DNA of 10,651 nucleotides from DASSFG01 sp035547915 (GCA_035547915.1 DASZTS010000005.1:1-10651); one strand, 5' to 3'. Shown: positions 1-6,030, counted from the stretch's first letter. Program-made: numbers and translations. The notes: generated by a model not told the origin, from the sequence alone.

Positions 1-27
1 TCTCGTCCATGCCAGAGGATACCAGGG

Positions 28-156
28 CTAATCGCGGTTGCGGTCCTTGCGGCTGCCCCTGACTGCGAAGAAGACCGCAGCGATGGCGAGCACCGGAACG
101 ACGATCGTGCCGCAAATGAGCACTTCCCAGACGGCAATGCCAAAGAATGCGAACAT
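28..156 (-). CDS. small single-pass membrane protein, 42 aa
   Basis: Reading the minus strand from the ATG at 156 gives a 42-residue protein. It begins MFAFFGIAVWEVLICG, continues with a long hydrophobic stretch (about residues 3-32) and ends in a charged tail, RGSRKDRNRD, before TAG. One membrane-spanning helix followed by a positively charged C-terminal end is typical of small bacterial membrane proteins and predicts N-out/C-in topology. No function is recognisable. The GGGGGC just upstream is not a convincing Shine-Dalgarno site. The ORF is short, so chance cannot be excluded, but a hydrophobic core plus a clean basic tail is more than expected from noise. Confidence 0.45.
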   Translation of the reverse strand: MFAFFGIAVWEVLICGTIVVPVLAIAAVFFAVRGSRKDRNRD

Positions 157-202
157 GCCCCCATCATAGCGTCGGCGGGGCGGCTATTCAGCCGGGGGAG
201 GG

Positions 203-355
203 TTAAAACACCTGGAGGTGATTGGGGACGGCTACGAGCTTTTCTTTACCGAACGAAACAAGGTGTCCAACGATGGAATTCGGGCGCTTCGTGAGAAGGT
301 GCCGAACGTCAAAATCGGTTGGCAGAGTGGAAATAAAGTCGTATGGGTTCCCTGA
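203..355 (+). pseudogene. C-terminal remnant of a leucine-rich-repeat protein
   Basis: An open frame of 50 codons ends at TGA 353-355 and has no ATG; an in-frame TAG lies upstream at about 167. It reads LKHLEVIGDGYELFF, then VSNDGIRALREKVPNVKIGW and a short polar tail. An LxxL strand followed by a D/N-GIxALRxxxPNxKI segment is the usual C-terminal repeat and cap of planctomycete LRR proteins, whose last repeat ends in a phrase like ALPNCKI. The rest of the gene is not in the window, so this is a 5'-truncated relic, or the end of a gene broken by rearrangement. The next gene starts 14 nt downstream on the same strand. Confidence 0.6.
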
Positions 356-369
356 TTAGAGAGTAGCCC

Positions 370-567
370 ATGCCCCGCCCACAGTTCACCCTCCGCGCGC
401 TGCTGGTGCTGATGTTTGGCGCCGCCTGTTTCTTTGGTGGTATGGCCCTTCAAAGGCAATTCGACAAGCCGATCTCGCGCCATAGAGGGAAGGGATCAAT
501 CGAGACGATGACTTTGCGCGACGGCTCTTGGTGGGTGCGCTTCTATAAACCCGGCGAACCGGAATAG
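370..567 (+). CDS. small membrane protein of the MPRPQFTLRALL type, 65 aa
   Basis: The protein starts MPRPQFTLRALLVLMFGAAC and has one hydrophobic helix (about residues 9-26). It then has a short polar tail with a WWVRFYKPGEPE end. The basic/aromatic N-terminus (RPQFTLR) followed directly by a helix is the signature of a family of tiny proteins that I recall as abundant in planctomycetes; their function is unknown to me. The positive N-terminus predicts N-in, with the tail outside the membrane. This copy is full-length and in frame. It sits 14 nt after the LRR remnant and has no clear Shine-Dalgarno site. At least three more intact or broken relatives with this N-terminus lie in the window (599, 4909 and 8365). 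Confidence 0.75.
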   Translation: MPRPQFTLRALLVLMFGAACFFGGMALQRQFDKPISRHRGKGSIETMTLRDGSWWVRFYKPGEPE

Positions 568-598
568 GTCGCCACCGAGGGAATGAGCGCAAGTGACA

Positions 599-673
599 AT
601 GCCCCGCCAGTTCTCCCTGAAGACGTTGCTGTGGTTGATGGGCTTCAACAAGCCGCAAGCAGCGGTAGAATAA
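599..673 (+). pseudogene. truncated MPRQFSLKTLLWLM-type paralogue
   Basis: ATG at 599 opens a 24-codon frame that reads MPRQFSLKTLLWLMGFNKPQ and stops at TAA 671-673. The first 14 residues match the N-terminal module of the small membrane proteins at 370 and 8365. One proline codon of MPRPQF is missing, and the rest of the membrane helix is absent: after LWLMG the sequence turns polar and stops. Family members elsewhere in the window are 52-84 residues long. The best reading is a relic left by a deletion, although a very short translated peptide cannot be excluded. The next gene begins only 5 nt after the stop. Confidence 0.55.
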
Positions 674-678
674 GTCGC

Positions 679-884
679 ATGGCACCATTCATCAAATACA
701 CGCACACCGAAGAAACCAGAGGCGCACCAAAGAAGCAACTCTGGTTTATCAATGCTTCACAGATCGTCGAGGCCAGCTTCGACGAGACCACAAACGAGCT
801 ACTCATCTCACGACGCCCCAGGGCAGCCACACCCTCAAGGGCCAAGACGCGCTGAAGGCGCTCAAGGTGCTCGAAACGCTTTAG
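679..884 (+). pseudogene. small soluble protein gene broken by a -1 frameshift
   Basis: From ATG 679 the frame reads MAPFIKYTHTEETRGAPKKQ, LWFINASQIVEASFDETTNE and LLIS, then runs into low-complexity R/A-rich sequence and a late stop at 855. Moving back one base at about 807 restores a protein-like ending, TPQGSHTLKGQDALKALKVL then ETL, with TAG at 882-884. The joined product, about 68 residues, looks like a small planctomycete family as I recall it (K-x-T..E opening, hydrophobic VDAI-like strand, SHTLKG-x-x-A..L ending). Its fold and role are unknown. There is no slippery heptamer at the junction, so a decayed gene or a sequencing indel is more likely than programmed frameshifting. The frame is open upstream to 583, but that part overlaps the 599-673 relic and is not believed. 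Confidence 0.6.
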
Positions 885-997
885 GGTCTTCTGCTCACTT
901 CCCGAGCACTCACATAAAACCGACTAATTTCTACGGTTTCGGTTTGACTGGGGCTGAAATGGTATCACTACCGAATCGCCGTCAGCGACGTCACGCG

Positions 998-1678
998 TCA
1001 GCGACAAGTCAACTGCCCGGCCGCCATCTCGCCGACGTGTGTCGCCAGAGCGAGCAGTCGCGGATCGTGCGTCGCCACGACCAGCGTTCGCCCGGCGGCG
1101 AGCAGCGTGCGGAAGGCATCGAGCACGGCATCCGCCGATCGCTCGTCGAGCTGGTTCGTCGGTTCGTCGGCGAAGAGGACATCGGGCGTGGTGATCAAGG
1201 CCCGGGCCAAGGCCACGCGTTGTTGTTCTCCTCCGCTCAGCACCGCGGCGCGATCGAATTGACGTTCCGCCAGGCCCAACGGCTCGAGCACGAGTCGGGC
1301 CGCCGCCAACCGCTTCGCGCGTGATGCCCCCAGCGGCACCAACGGATAGCTGACGTTCTCCCACACGCTGAGCCGCGGCAACAGGGCGAACGCCTGCAAC
1401 AAGAATCCCCAGCGGCGGCGAACACCGGCGAGCCCGATGTCCGACATCTTGGTCAGCGACCGTCCGCCCCAACGAATCTCGCCCGCCGTGGGCCGGTCGA
1501 GTGCGCCGAGCAGGGCCAGCAGCGTGCTTTTTCCGGAACCGGAAGGGCCGGTCAGCGCCCAGCAGTTACCGGCGGCGATGGTGAGCGAGGCCCCGTCGAC
1601 CGCCCGGATTTCACGCCGTGCGCCGCCGGCGGCGGAAAAGACCTTGCTCACCTCGATGGCTTCGATGGGCTCTGTCAC
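998..1678 (-). CDS. ABC transporter ATP-binding protein, LolD/MacB type
   Basis: The 226-residue cytoplasmic ATPase has every motif of the family. Walker A is GPSGSGKST (44-52), the Q-loop glutamine is at about 95 in FLLQ, the signature is LSGGEQQR (147-154), Walker B is VLFADE (167-172) and the switch histidine is 204 in VATHD. Signature and length fit the subgroup that pairs with FtsX-like permeases (LolD, MacB, YtrE). The D-loop region reads DEPTNQLD instead of the usual DEPTGNLD, a mild departure. The start is GTG at 1678; its GTGA overlaps the permease stop by 4 nt, indicating translational coupling. The open frame continues upstream of this GTG, but only as a shadow of the permease. It should energise the permease at 1675-2871. 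It ends the operon; I see no strong terminator before 998. Confidence 0.93.
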   Translation of the reverse strand: MTEPIEAIEVSKVFSAAGGARREIRAVDGASLTIAAGNCWALTGPSGSGKSTLLALLGALDRPTAGEIRWGGRSLTKMSDIGLAGVRRRWGFLLQAFALLPRLSVWENVSYPLVPLGASRAKRLAAARLVLEPLGLAERQFDRAAVLSGGEQQRVALARALITTPDVLFADEPTNQLDERSADAVLDAFRTLLAAGRTLVVATHDPRLLALATHVGEMAAGQLTCR

Positions 1679-2871
1679 CCGGCCGACCTCAAGACGCTTG
1701 CCGGGGGAGTCATGGCGGTCCGCCAGGTCGTGTACAGACTGCCGGAGGTCACCAGGACCCACGCTAGCAGCCCGGCCAGCACAACGGGCAAGGGCGTGAG
1801 GGCGAACGGGACGCGAACGTGGGGACGCCAAGACAGGCCGGGAACGAACAGGTTGGCGATGGCCCATCCGTTGAAGACATCGAGCCACAACCAGGCGACG
1901 AGTACGGCCAGCGAGGCGCCGGCGAGGGTCAACAGCAATCCTTCCGTGACGTTGCGGAACAGGATCTCGTCGGTTCGCCAGCCGATGGTCTTCAGGATGC
2001 CCACCTCCTGCCGCCGTTCGGTGCCGCCAAAACCGCTCGTCACCAGCACCGTCAAAATGCCGGTCGACACGGCCAACAAGCAATGCAGATGAAACAGACC
2101 GTCGCGATGCGCGGCGGCTGCCGTCCAGAGCGCCCGCGCGGCGTCGCGGCCCGACACGCGCACGTCAAACCGGGAACCGTCGTCGGCGATGCGGTGCAGC
2201 TTGCGACGGATGGCGGCCGCGAGCTCCTCTTCCGAGCCGGCGCGACAATAGACCAGCATCTCCGTGGCCAACGCGGGCTGGTCGAAGAGCCGAGCCGCCG
2301 TATCAAACGAAGTGAATATCAGGTTCGCCTGCCACAACGGCGCAGCGGGTGAAAAGATGCCGACGACCTTCGACACACGTTCGCCCTTCCGATTGCTGTA
2401 GAACGGGGGCACCTGCGAGCCGACCTGCAAACGTAAACGAGCGGCCAGCTCGCCGCCCACGATCAGCTCGTTCGCGTCCGTGGCGCCGAACAATTCTCCG
2501 CTGACGAACGAAGCCTCCGCCGGCACCTCTTCCGGCGGCATGCCCACCACCAGCGCCGTGTGCCGGTCGGCACCGATGGCCAGCTTGCCGACGATGCGCG
2601 GCACCACCTTGACGACGCCGGGCAGGTCGGCCAGTTCCGTGGCGGCCGCGAGCGGCACGGGAACGTGACGGCCGAATTGCATGCCGGTGACATACAGATC
2701 GGCCCCCTCCTCGATCGCTTCGGACGATTCGCGGGCGATCCCTCCGCAGATACCCAGCCCCGCCAGATAGGGAGCGAGCGCGGCCACGACACAGGCCGTG
2801 GTGGCGACACTGCGCCAGGGGTGCAACCGCAACGCGGTGACGCCGGTCAACGCCACTTGCAGCCAGGCCAT
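1675..2871 (-). CDS. FtsX/MacB-like ABC transporter permease
   Basis: The 398-residue integral membrane protein has the four-helix plan of MacB/LolC permeases. TM1 is at about 21-44. A large extracytoplasmic domain spans about 45-260 and contains typical phrases such as LPGVVKVVPRIVGK and ELIVGGELAARLRL. TM2 is at about 262-283, TM3 at 309-334 and TM4 at 354-379. The loop after TM2 reads RRQEVGILKTIGWRTDEIL, the coupling helix that touches the ATPase in this family. The C-terminus, PPASVLRSAG, resembles the usual P-x-x-x-LR end. Such transporters usually move lipids, lipoproteins or peptides, or act as mechanotransmitters; the substrate here is unknown. A good Shine-Dalgarno site, GGAGGAG, precedes the ATG, and the preceding gene stops 1 nt upstream. 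The neighbouring NosL-like gene hints at a link with metal or redox protein handling. Confidence 0.92.
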   Translation of the reverse strand: MAWLQVALTGVTALRLHPWRSVATTACVVAALAPYLAGLGICGGIARESSEAIEEGADLYVTGMQFGRHVPVPLAAATELADLPGVVKVVPRIVGKLAIGADRHTALVVGMPPEEVPAEASFVSGELFGATDANELIVGGELAARLRLQVGSQVPPFYSNRKGERVSKVVGIFSPAAPLWQANLIFTSFDTAARLFDQPALATEMLVYCRAGSEEELAAAIRRKLHRIADDGSRFDVRVSGRDAARALWTAAAAHRDGLFHLHCLLAVSTGILTVLVTSGFGGTERRQEVGILKTIGWRTDEILFRNVTEGLLLTLAGASLAVLVAWLWLDVFNGWAIANLFVPGLSWRPHVRVPFALTPLPVVLAGLLAWVLVTSGSLYTTWRTAMTPPASVLRSAG

Positions 2872-2872
2872 G

Positions 2873-3190
2873 CTACTCTCCTCCGTCGGCCGGCGCGCCG
2901 TCGGGAGCGGGAAACAACGCGGCCGAATGCCAGGGGCTCAATTCACTGAGGCAGGGAATGGAATCGAGGCCCGGTTCTTCATCGTCGCCGATCCGCGGGT
3001 CGAATTGCCAGGCGCAACGCGACGGATCGATCTGACATCCCAGGCCGAGACCACCGACGGCCGACTGAAAGTCGCGTCCCATGGGCTCGCGGCGATACGT
3101 CTGGCTCGACCCCGTGGCGACGACGAGGAAGGCGGCTGCCGACAAGCACCCGATCAGACCGAGTATCAGGCCATCGGCCGATAACTTCAT
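2873..3190 (-). CDS. small membrane-anchored cysteine-containing protein, 105 aa
   Basis: ATG at 3190 overlaps the stop of the NosL-like gene as ATGA (4 nt). The protein starts MKLSADGLILGLIGCLSAAA with one N-terminal helix (about 7-26). A soluble part follows with phrases such as AVGGLGLGCQIDPSRCAWQF, DPRIGDDEEPG and LDSIPCLSELSPWHSAALF. Cysteines are at about 15, 52, 59 and 80; C52 and C59 are seven residues apart, and a lone histidine (88) lies downstream, so metal binding or a disulfide is possible but unproven. LIGC at 12-15 resembles a lipobox, but the hydrophobic stretch continues past the cysteine, so an uncleaved anchor is more likely. I recall similar GLGLG..D....C...FDPR proteins in planctomycete operons of this kind; none has a function known to me. 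It ends 1 nt before the permease. Confidence 0.78.
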   Translation of the reverse strand: MKLSADGLILGLIGCLSAAAFLVVATGSSQTYRREPMGRDFQSAVGGLGLGCQIDPSRCAWQFDPRIGDDEEPGLDSIPCLSELSPWHSAALFPAPDGAPADGGE

Positions 3191-3639
3191 GGTACCGACT
3201 CCTCTACCGATGCTGCGCGAAAGGGCCGTTCGTCGCCGACGAGCAAGCGCCCCCGGAACTGGGCCGCGTGCTCCTCGGCATCTCCCCGGTCGGCGAACGC
3301 ATGGATGCGATTCCCGGTGACCGCGTTCGTGACCACGCGACTTTGTACAAAAAATGCACTGCTCGCGTCGATCGGTCTTCCCGACACCTCGTCGGTGGCG
3401 TTGACGACGGCCGAGCGGGGCGCCTCGTTTTCGAGCCAATAGTCCGCGCAGCGGATGCAACAGAAGACGCGCGTCGGCTGCGCGGGCGAGTTGATCTCGA
3501 CCGCGTAGATCGGCACGATGGCCACGCCGTCGAGCGCGCAATGCGGCAGACGATGTCGACGTGCCCATGTGCCGAGGCACGGCAAGGCAACGGCCAACAC
3601 CGCCACCGCGACGGCCGACAGCCAAAAGCGCCTTCCCAT
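3187..3639 (-). CDS. NosL-like membrane-anchored protein
   Basis: The ATG at 3639 shares one base with the upstream stop (TGATG). The 150-residue product starts MGRRFWLSAVAVAVLAVALP, a signal anchor. It then has H33-C34, an ALDGVAIVPIYAVEI strand and the cluster FCCIRCADYW (C60, C61, C64). A C-terminal half follows with VVTNAVTGNRIHAFADRGDA then EEHAAQFRGRLL. This order (an early Cys where NosL has C-x-x-C-G-M, a Y/F-A-x-x-I strand, a Cys-containing helix, then IxAFxxxxxAxxFxxxxG) matches the NosL/MerB-like fold known for Cu(I) binding in nitrous oxide reductase maturation. The canonical CxxCGM motif is not present, so copper binding is inferred only, possibly through C60/C61/C64. A longer upstream frame exists but is the shadow of the previous gene. 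Confidence 0.72.
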   Translation of the reverse strand: MGRRFWLSAVAVAVLAVALPCLGTWARRHRLPHCALDGVAIVPIYAVEINSPAQPTRVFCCIRCADYWLENEAPRSAVVNATDEVSGRPIDASSAFFVQSRVVTNAVTGNRIHAFADRGDAEEHAAQFRGRLLVGDERPFRAASVEESVP

Positions 3640-4661
3640 CAGGCCAGCCAAAGGTCGAACGAGATCATGGCCGTGGAACCGAGATATCCCAAGAACGCGT
3701 ACCTCAACCAATCGCGGCTTTCCGTCTCGCAGGCGGCGAGCCCCTCGGGGCAGCGGCCCAGCGTACCGACGAGCATCGCCCACCCCACACAGAACGTGGC
3801 CCCGAGCAACAGAGCGAGGGCCGCCCCGCTCTCCGGCACCCCGGGCAACAGATCGTACAAGCAACGATGATACGGCAGGTGCAATAGCTTGGGCGAGGCG
3901 ACGTCGATGAAAAACCGCAACGAGACGGCCAGCGTGAGCGCCGCCATCGCGGCGAGCGGTAGTATGTGTCGCGCCGCGAGCGTGTCGCCGCGCCGGCCGG
4001 CGGTGCGCCACGCCATCACGGCCATGGCGGCCTGGCAGCCGTAATAGATCGCCTCCAACCACCGCTCGTCCCGCGCACCGGACGACGCCCCGCGATCGAG
4101 CGAAGTCGCCGCCACGCTGCAGCAGCCGGAACCGGGCAGGCTCTCTCGTTTGGGGATCGCCAGATAGGCCACTTCCGTGGCCGCGTCGGCCGAGGCCACC
4201 AAGGCACCGATCAAGAGCAGGGCGGCCACGCGCGGCAAGAGGGTCTGTGTTCCCAGTTGCCGGTAGAAGCGATACAGCACCAGCGCCGCGCCCAGCACGA
4301 AAACCAGCACGGGCTTCGTCGCCTGCTCGAACAACACCAGGGTCGGCAACCAGGCAAAGATACCTCGGCTGCCCGCCCCGATCTGCGTGATGCCGTAGAT
4401 GCACATCGCCTCGGGCCATTGCGGAACGAAGCTGTCCAACACCAGGTAGAACACGAGCCACGACGCCAGGCTGGTGCCGAGCAACAGGTAGCCGAGCAGC
4501 CCCGCCAGATACGTGCGGGCTTCGAGCCGCTCGGCGCCCGGTTCGCCTGCCTGCCGCTTCAGGCCCAGGCTCCGCACGCCGAGAACCACGGCCCAGGCCG
4601 CCGCCGCCATCTGCAAGGCCGCCAGGAAGAACGCCAGTGTGACATATCCGCTGCTGATCAT
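3639..4661 (-). CDS. polytopic integral membrane protein, first gene of the NosL/ABC operon
   Basis: The 340-residue protein starts MISSGYVTLAFFLAALQMAA and has about eight hydrophobic segments, including LAGLLGYLLLGTSLASWLVF, KPVLVFVLGAALVLYRFY, VAALLLIGALVASADAATEV, HILPLAAMAALTLAVSL, SGAALALLLGATFCVGWAML and a last helix before the C-terminus FDLWLA. Conserved-looking non-membrane phrases include PQWPEAMCIYGITQIGAGSR near residue 85 and a loop with GSGCCS. I do not recognise the family. Its position at the head of a fully coupled operon makes it a likely partner of the NosL-like protein and the transporter, for example as a redox or metal-handling membrane subunit. No clear Shine-Dalgarno site precedes it. 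It begins 89 nt downstream of the small gene at 4751, so it may be co-transcribed with that cluster. Confidence 0.82.
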   Translation of the reverse strand: MISSGYVTLAFFLAALQMAAAAWAVVLGVRSLGLKRQAGEPGAERLEARTYLAGLLGYLLLGTSLASWLVFYLVLDSFVPQWPEAMCIYGITQIGAGSRGIFAWLPTLVLFEQATKPVLVFVLGAALVLYRFYRQLGTQTLLPRVAALLLIGALVASADAATEVAYLAIPKRESLPGSGCCSVAATSLDRGASSGARDERWLEAIYYGCQAAMAVMAWRTAGRRGDTLAARHILPLAAMAALTLAVSLRFFIDVASPKLLHLPYHRCLYDLLPGVPESGAALALLLGATFCVGWAMLVGTLGRCPEGLAACETESRDWLRYAFLGYLGSTAMISFDLWLA

Positions 4662-4750
4662 GTGAGGACGGTCTGTCTGCGTTGCTGATCTTCTGTCGAA
4701 CGTGAAGCGGAGTCAGTCGGTTTCAGCGGGGTGCCCGAGAAGTGTATGGC

Positions 4751-4909
4751 CTAGCGTGTCACGCCGATGAAAAAATCGAACTTCTGTCTTTGGTTCGCCA
4801 AATCCGCGTGCCTCCGTCGTTCCCGCTCGAATCGAATGCCGGCGAAGAACGCGCCCACGACCAGCATAAGCACCAGCAATGCTCGCAGGGTGAATTGTGG
4901 GCGACGCAT
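4751..4909 (-). CDS. small membrane protein of the MRRPQFTLRALL type, 52 aa
   Basis: I chose the ATG at 4909 because it gives the family N-terminus MRRPQFTLRALLVLM; an in-frame ATG at 4951 would add 14 unrelated residues. One helix (about 9-24, ending FFAGI) is followed by a highly basic/acidic segment, RFERERRRHADLANQRQKFD, and a short hydrophobic end, FFIGVTR. Relatives at 370 and 8365 share the first half; the ERERR tail resembles EKERRWRAD in the 8365 protein. The gene lies 63 nt downstream of the frameshifted relative at 4973-5297, same strand, and probably shares its promoter. The function is unknown; the predicted topology is N-in single-pass. Confidence 0.72.
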   Translation of the reverse strand: MRRPQFTLRALLVLMLVVGAFFAGIRFERERRRHADLANQRQKFDFFIGVTR

Positions 4910-4972
4910 GGTCACTCGGAAACGGCTGTCACGGCAACTGGTTCTCGTCATCGCCGGCTTCTTGGTGGGACA

Positions 4973-5297
4973 TCATTTTGTCGCTGCGACCGGAACCGGT
5001 TTCGGTTCCTGGGCGGCCATGTATTCGGTGTCATCGGCTGCCAACTCCTCGCTCGCTCTGTCGATCCTCTGCTTTTCGGTCTTCAGCATTTCGTATAAAC
5101 GCCTGTTTTCGTCCCGCAACTGACGCACTCCTTGCCGCATGCCACCCAAAACGTACGTCTCGGTCCGCAGCTCTTCGAGCACCTCGTCTCTGGCGACGTC
5201 ACCCCTGAGGCGGGGCCAGTTCAAACCCGCCGAAGAACGCCGACACCACGACCATCAACCACAGCATCGACTTGACGGAGAACCGCGGGCGGGGCAT
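4973..5297 (-). pseudogene. MPRPRFSVKSMLWLM-type membrane/coiled-coil protein gene with a +1 frameshift
   Basis: ATG 5297, preceded by an excellent AGGAGG with 6-nt spacing, starts MPRPRFSVKSMLWLMVVVSA then FFGG. In this frame the protein ends soon after as FELAPPQG at TGA 5199-5201. A +1 shift at about 5225 enters a long frame reading NWPRLRGDVARDEVLEELRT, ending at TGA 4973-4975. That frame holds a coiled-coil-like helix (VRQLRDENRRLYEMLKTEKQ, RIDRASEELAADD) and a PKPVPVA tail. The joined product would be about 108 residues: an N-in membrane anchor with an external coiled coil. Translation from the TTG at 5224 alone would lack the anchor and is unlikely. The shift lies in GGGTTTGAA; a one-base insertion in the G or T run explains it. 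A sequencing error is an equal possibility. The helical part keeps normal coding character, so any break is recent. Confidence 0.68.
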
Positions 5298-5333
5298 CTC
5301 CTGCCTCCTTGCTTTGTGTGACGGTTTCCGGTG

Positions 5334-5364
5334 CCATTAGACCGCGCCAGGAGGGCGGCGCAAA
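5334..5364 (-). promoter_or_regulatory. copy 1 of the TCTAATGG promoter-like element
   Basis: Minus strand: TTTGCG, then 17 bp ending CTGGCGCGG, then TCTAATGG. The -10-like TCTAAT (5336-5341) is five of six to TATAAT and has the ideal spacer. It reads toward the frameshifted gene starting at 5297, leaving a 38-nt leader region with a strong Shine-Dalgarno site. The same arrangement recurs at 7451, 9288 and 9367. This copy has an altered centre (CCCTCCTGG for CGCTCTGG). Confidence 0.45.
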
Positions 5365-5427
5365 CGGTTGACGGCAGGAGACAGTGATACCGTTTTGCCA
5401 CCGTGTAAGACAGTTGTATCAGGGAAA

Positions 5428-5444
5428 GGCTGCTCAAGGCAGCC
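5428..5444 (-). terminator. short hairpin downstream of the tRNA-like gene
   Basis: Minus strand: GGCTGC, a CTTGA loop, then GCAGCC, a perfect 6-bp stem followed by TTTCCCT. It lies about 25 nt beyond the 3' end of the tRNA-like gene on the same strand, the expected place for an intrinsic terminator. The T tract is short and interrupted, so termination would be weak. Confidence 0.35.
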
Positions 5445-5469
5445 AAACGCGAAGCCAGATCAGCTTAGC

Positions 5470-5557
5470 GGAGAGAGGGGGAATCGAACCCAGCGCGCAA
5501 GGCGCCCCTACGCTCGTTTATAAGGCGAGTGCGCCCCCAAGGCGCGGACCGCTCTCC
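5470..5557 (-). tRNA. degenerate type-II tRNA-like gene (Ser-like stems, anticodon TAT)
   Basis: The minus strand starts GGAGAGC and ends TCTCTCC plus discriminator G, giving six of seven acceptor pairs (C7-T66 mismatched). The anticodon arm is CTCGC-CTTATAA-ACGAG, with four pairs and a C-A mismatch next to the loop; the central triplet is TAT, formally Ile (AUA). The long variable region begins GTAGGGG as in bacterial tRNA-Ser, but the complementary CCCCTAC strand is replaced by a GCGC hairpin. The T loop GTTCGATTC is perfect, but only three of five T-stem pairs form. The D arm is replaced by the hairpin GCGCC-TTGGG-GGCGC, lacking A14 and G18-G19. The 3' end is CTA, not CCA. Acceptor, anticodon stem and GTAGGGG match the tRNA-Ser consensus I remember, so this is best read as a decayed or remodelled tRNA-Ser. 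A functional isoacceptor is unlikely but not excluded. Confidence 0.5.
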
Positions 5558-5589
5558 AATGAGAAAGAATGGGGGCGCAAGTCGAAAAA

Positions 5590-6027
5590 CTAGCGAGGGG
5601 AATTGATCTTTTCACGATAGCTAGAGATGCCAGCCTTGATATTGGTTCGCGCTGGCTCGTTGCAGCATTTCTGAAACGCACGGAGTGCTTGATCTAGCCT
5701 AACTACAGCTTCTTCCCCGAAACGAGATGATTCATAGCGTTCATCATGCAGCTTGTAATCGGCTTGCTTTCGCCGCTCGTGCAGTTGAACCAGCAAATCA
5801 CCGAACTCTATCGCGTTTTGTTCGCCCGAATTTTGAAATGCTCGCTGCGCGTGCTGATGCCCGTTTTCGTTGGCAACCGGTGGCCAGCCAAGTTCAGTCA
5901 GAAGGCTGATGCCAATATGGTAAGCGCCGTAATACAACCTGCTGACTGTCGAGCGAACGCCAGCCGGATCATTCTTGTATTGGACAAGGAGCTTTCTAGC
6001 GAAGTCGATGAATCGGTCGCCAGTCAT
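5590..6027 (-). CDS. HEPN-like protein, third gene of a three-gene cassette
   Basis: The 145-residue, mostly helical protein starts MTGDRFIDFARKLL. It contains GVRSTVSRLYYGAYHIGISL (about 23-42), the R-S-x-x-S-R-x-Y-Y-x-x-x-H signature of small stand-alone HEPN proteins. Further on is LHERRKQADYKLHDE (82-96), matching the L-x-x-x-R-x-x-ADY stretch of the same group. HEPN proteins are commonly RNases in toxin-antitoxin and defence systems; the catalytic signature is R-x4-6-H. Here the nearest spacing is R86 to H94 with seven residues between, so the canonical site is not strictly met and activity is uncertain. The ATG lies 3 nt after the stop of the 174-aa gene, so the two are surely co-translated. 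The C-terminal tail (ARTNIKAGISSYREKINSPR) is basic. The region is visibly AT-richer than the operon at 998-4661, consistent with acquisition by transfer. Confidence 0.78.
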   Translation of the reverse strand: MTGDRFIDFARKLLVQYKNDPAGVRSTVSRLYYGAYHIGISLLTELGWPPVANENGHQHAQRAFQNSGEQNAIEFGDLLVQLHERRKQADYKLHDERYESSRFGEEAVVRLDQALRAFQKCCNEPARTNIKAGISSYREKINSPR

Positions 6028-6030
6028 TGG

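Noticed and set aside
752..1324. Plus-strand frame of 190 codons spanning the end of the ATPase gene
   Set aside because: It is the complement of well-supported ATPase sequence, with arginine/glutamine-rich composition typical of GC-rich shadows.
1679..2083. Long upstream extension of the ATPase reading frame
   Set aside because: It overlaps the permease in another frame and gives arginine-rich, non-homologous sequence; homology begins right after the GTG at 1678.
3191..3625. Upstream frame fused to the 105-aa anchored protein
   Set aside because: It overlaps the NosL-like gene out of frame and is low-complexity R/G-rich; the ATGA overlap at 3187-3190 marks the real start.
3640..4461. Upstream two-thirds of the long frame that contains the NosL-like gene
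   Set aside because: It is the antisense-free shadow of the polytopic membrane gene in a different frame; only the part after ATG 3639 has a signal anchor and family motifs.
3966..4688. Plus-strand 240-codon frame opposite the polytopic membrane protein
   Set aside because: Its composition (R, H, Q, G-rich) is that of an antisense shadow; the minus strand encodes clear transmembrane helices.
5220..5229. Programmed frameshifting at GGGTTTGAA
   Set aside because: The heptamer is in the wrong register for a -1 site and the shift needed is +1 without a stop or rare codon at the junction; an indel is simpler.
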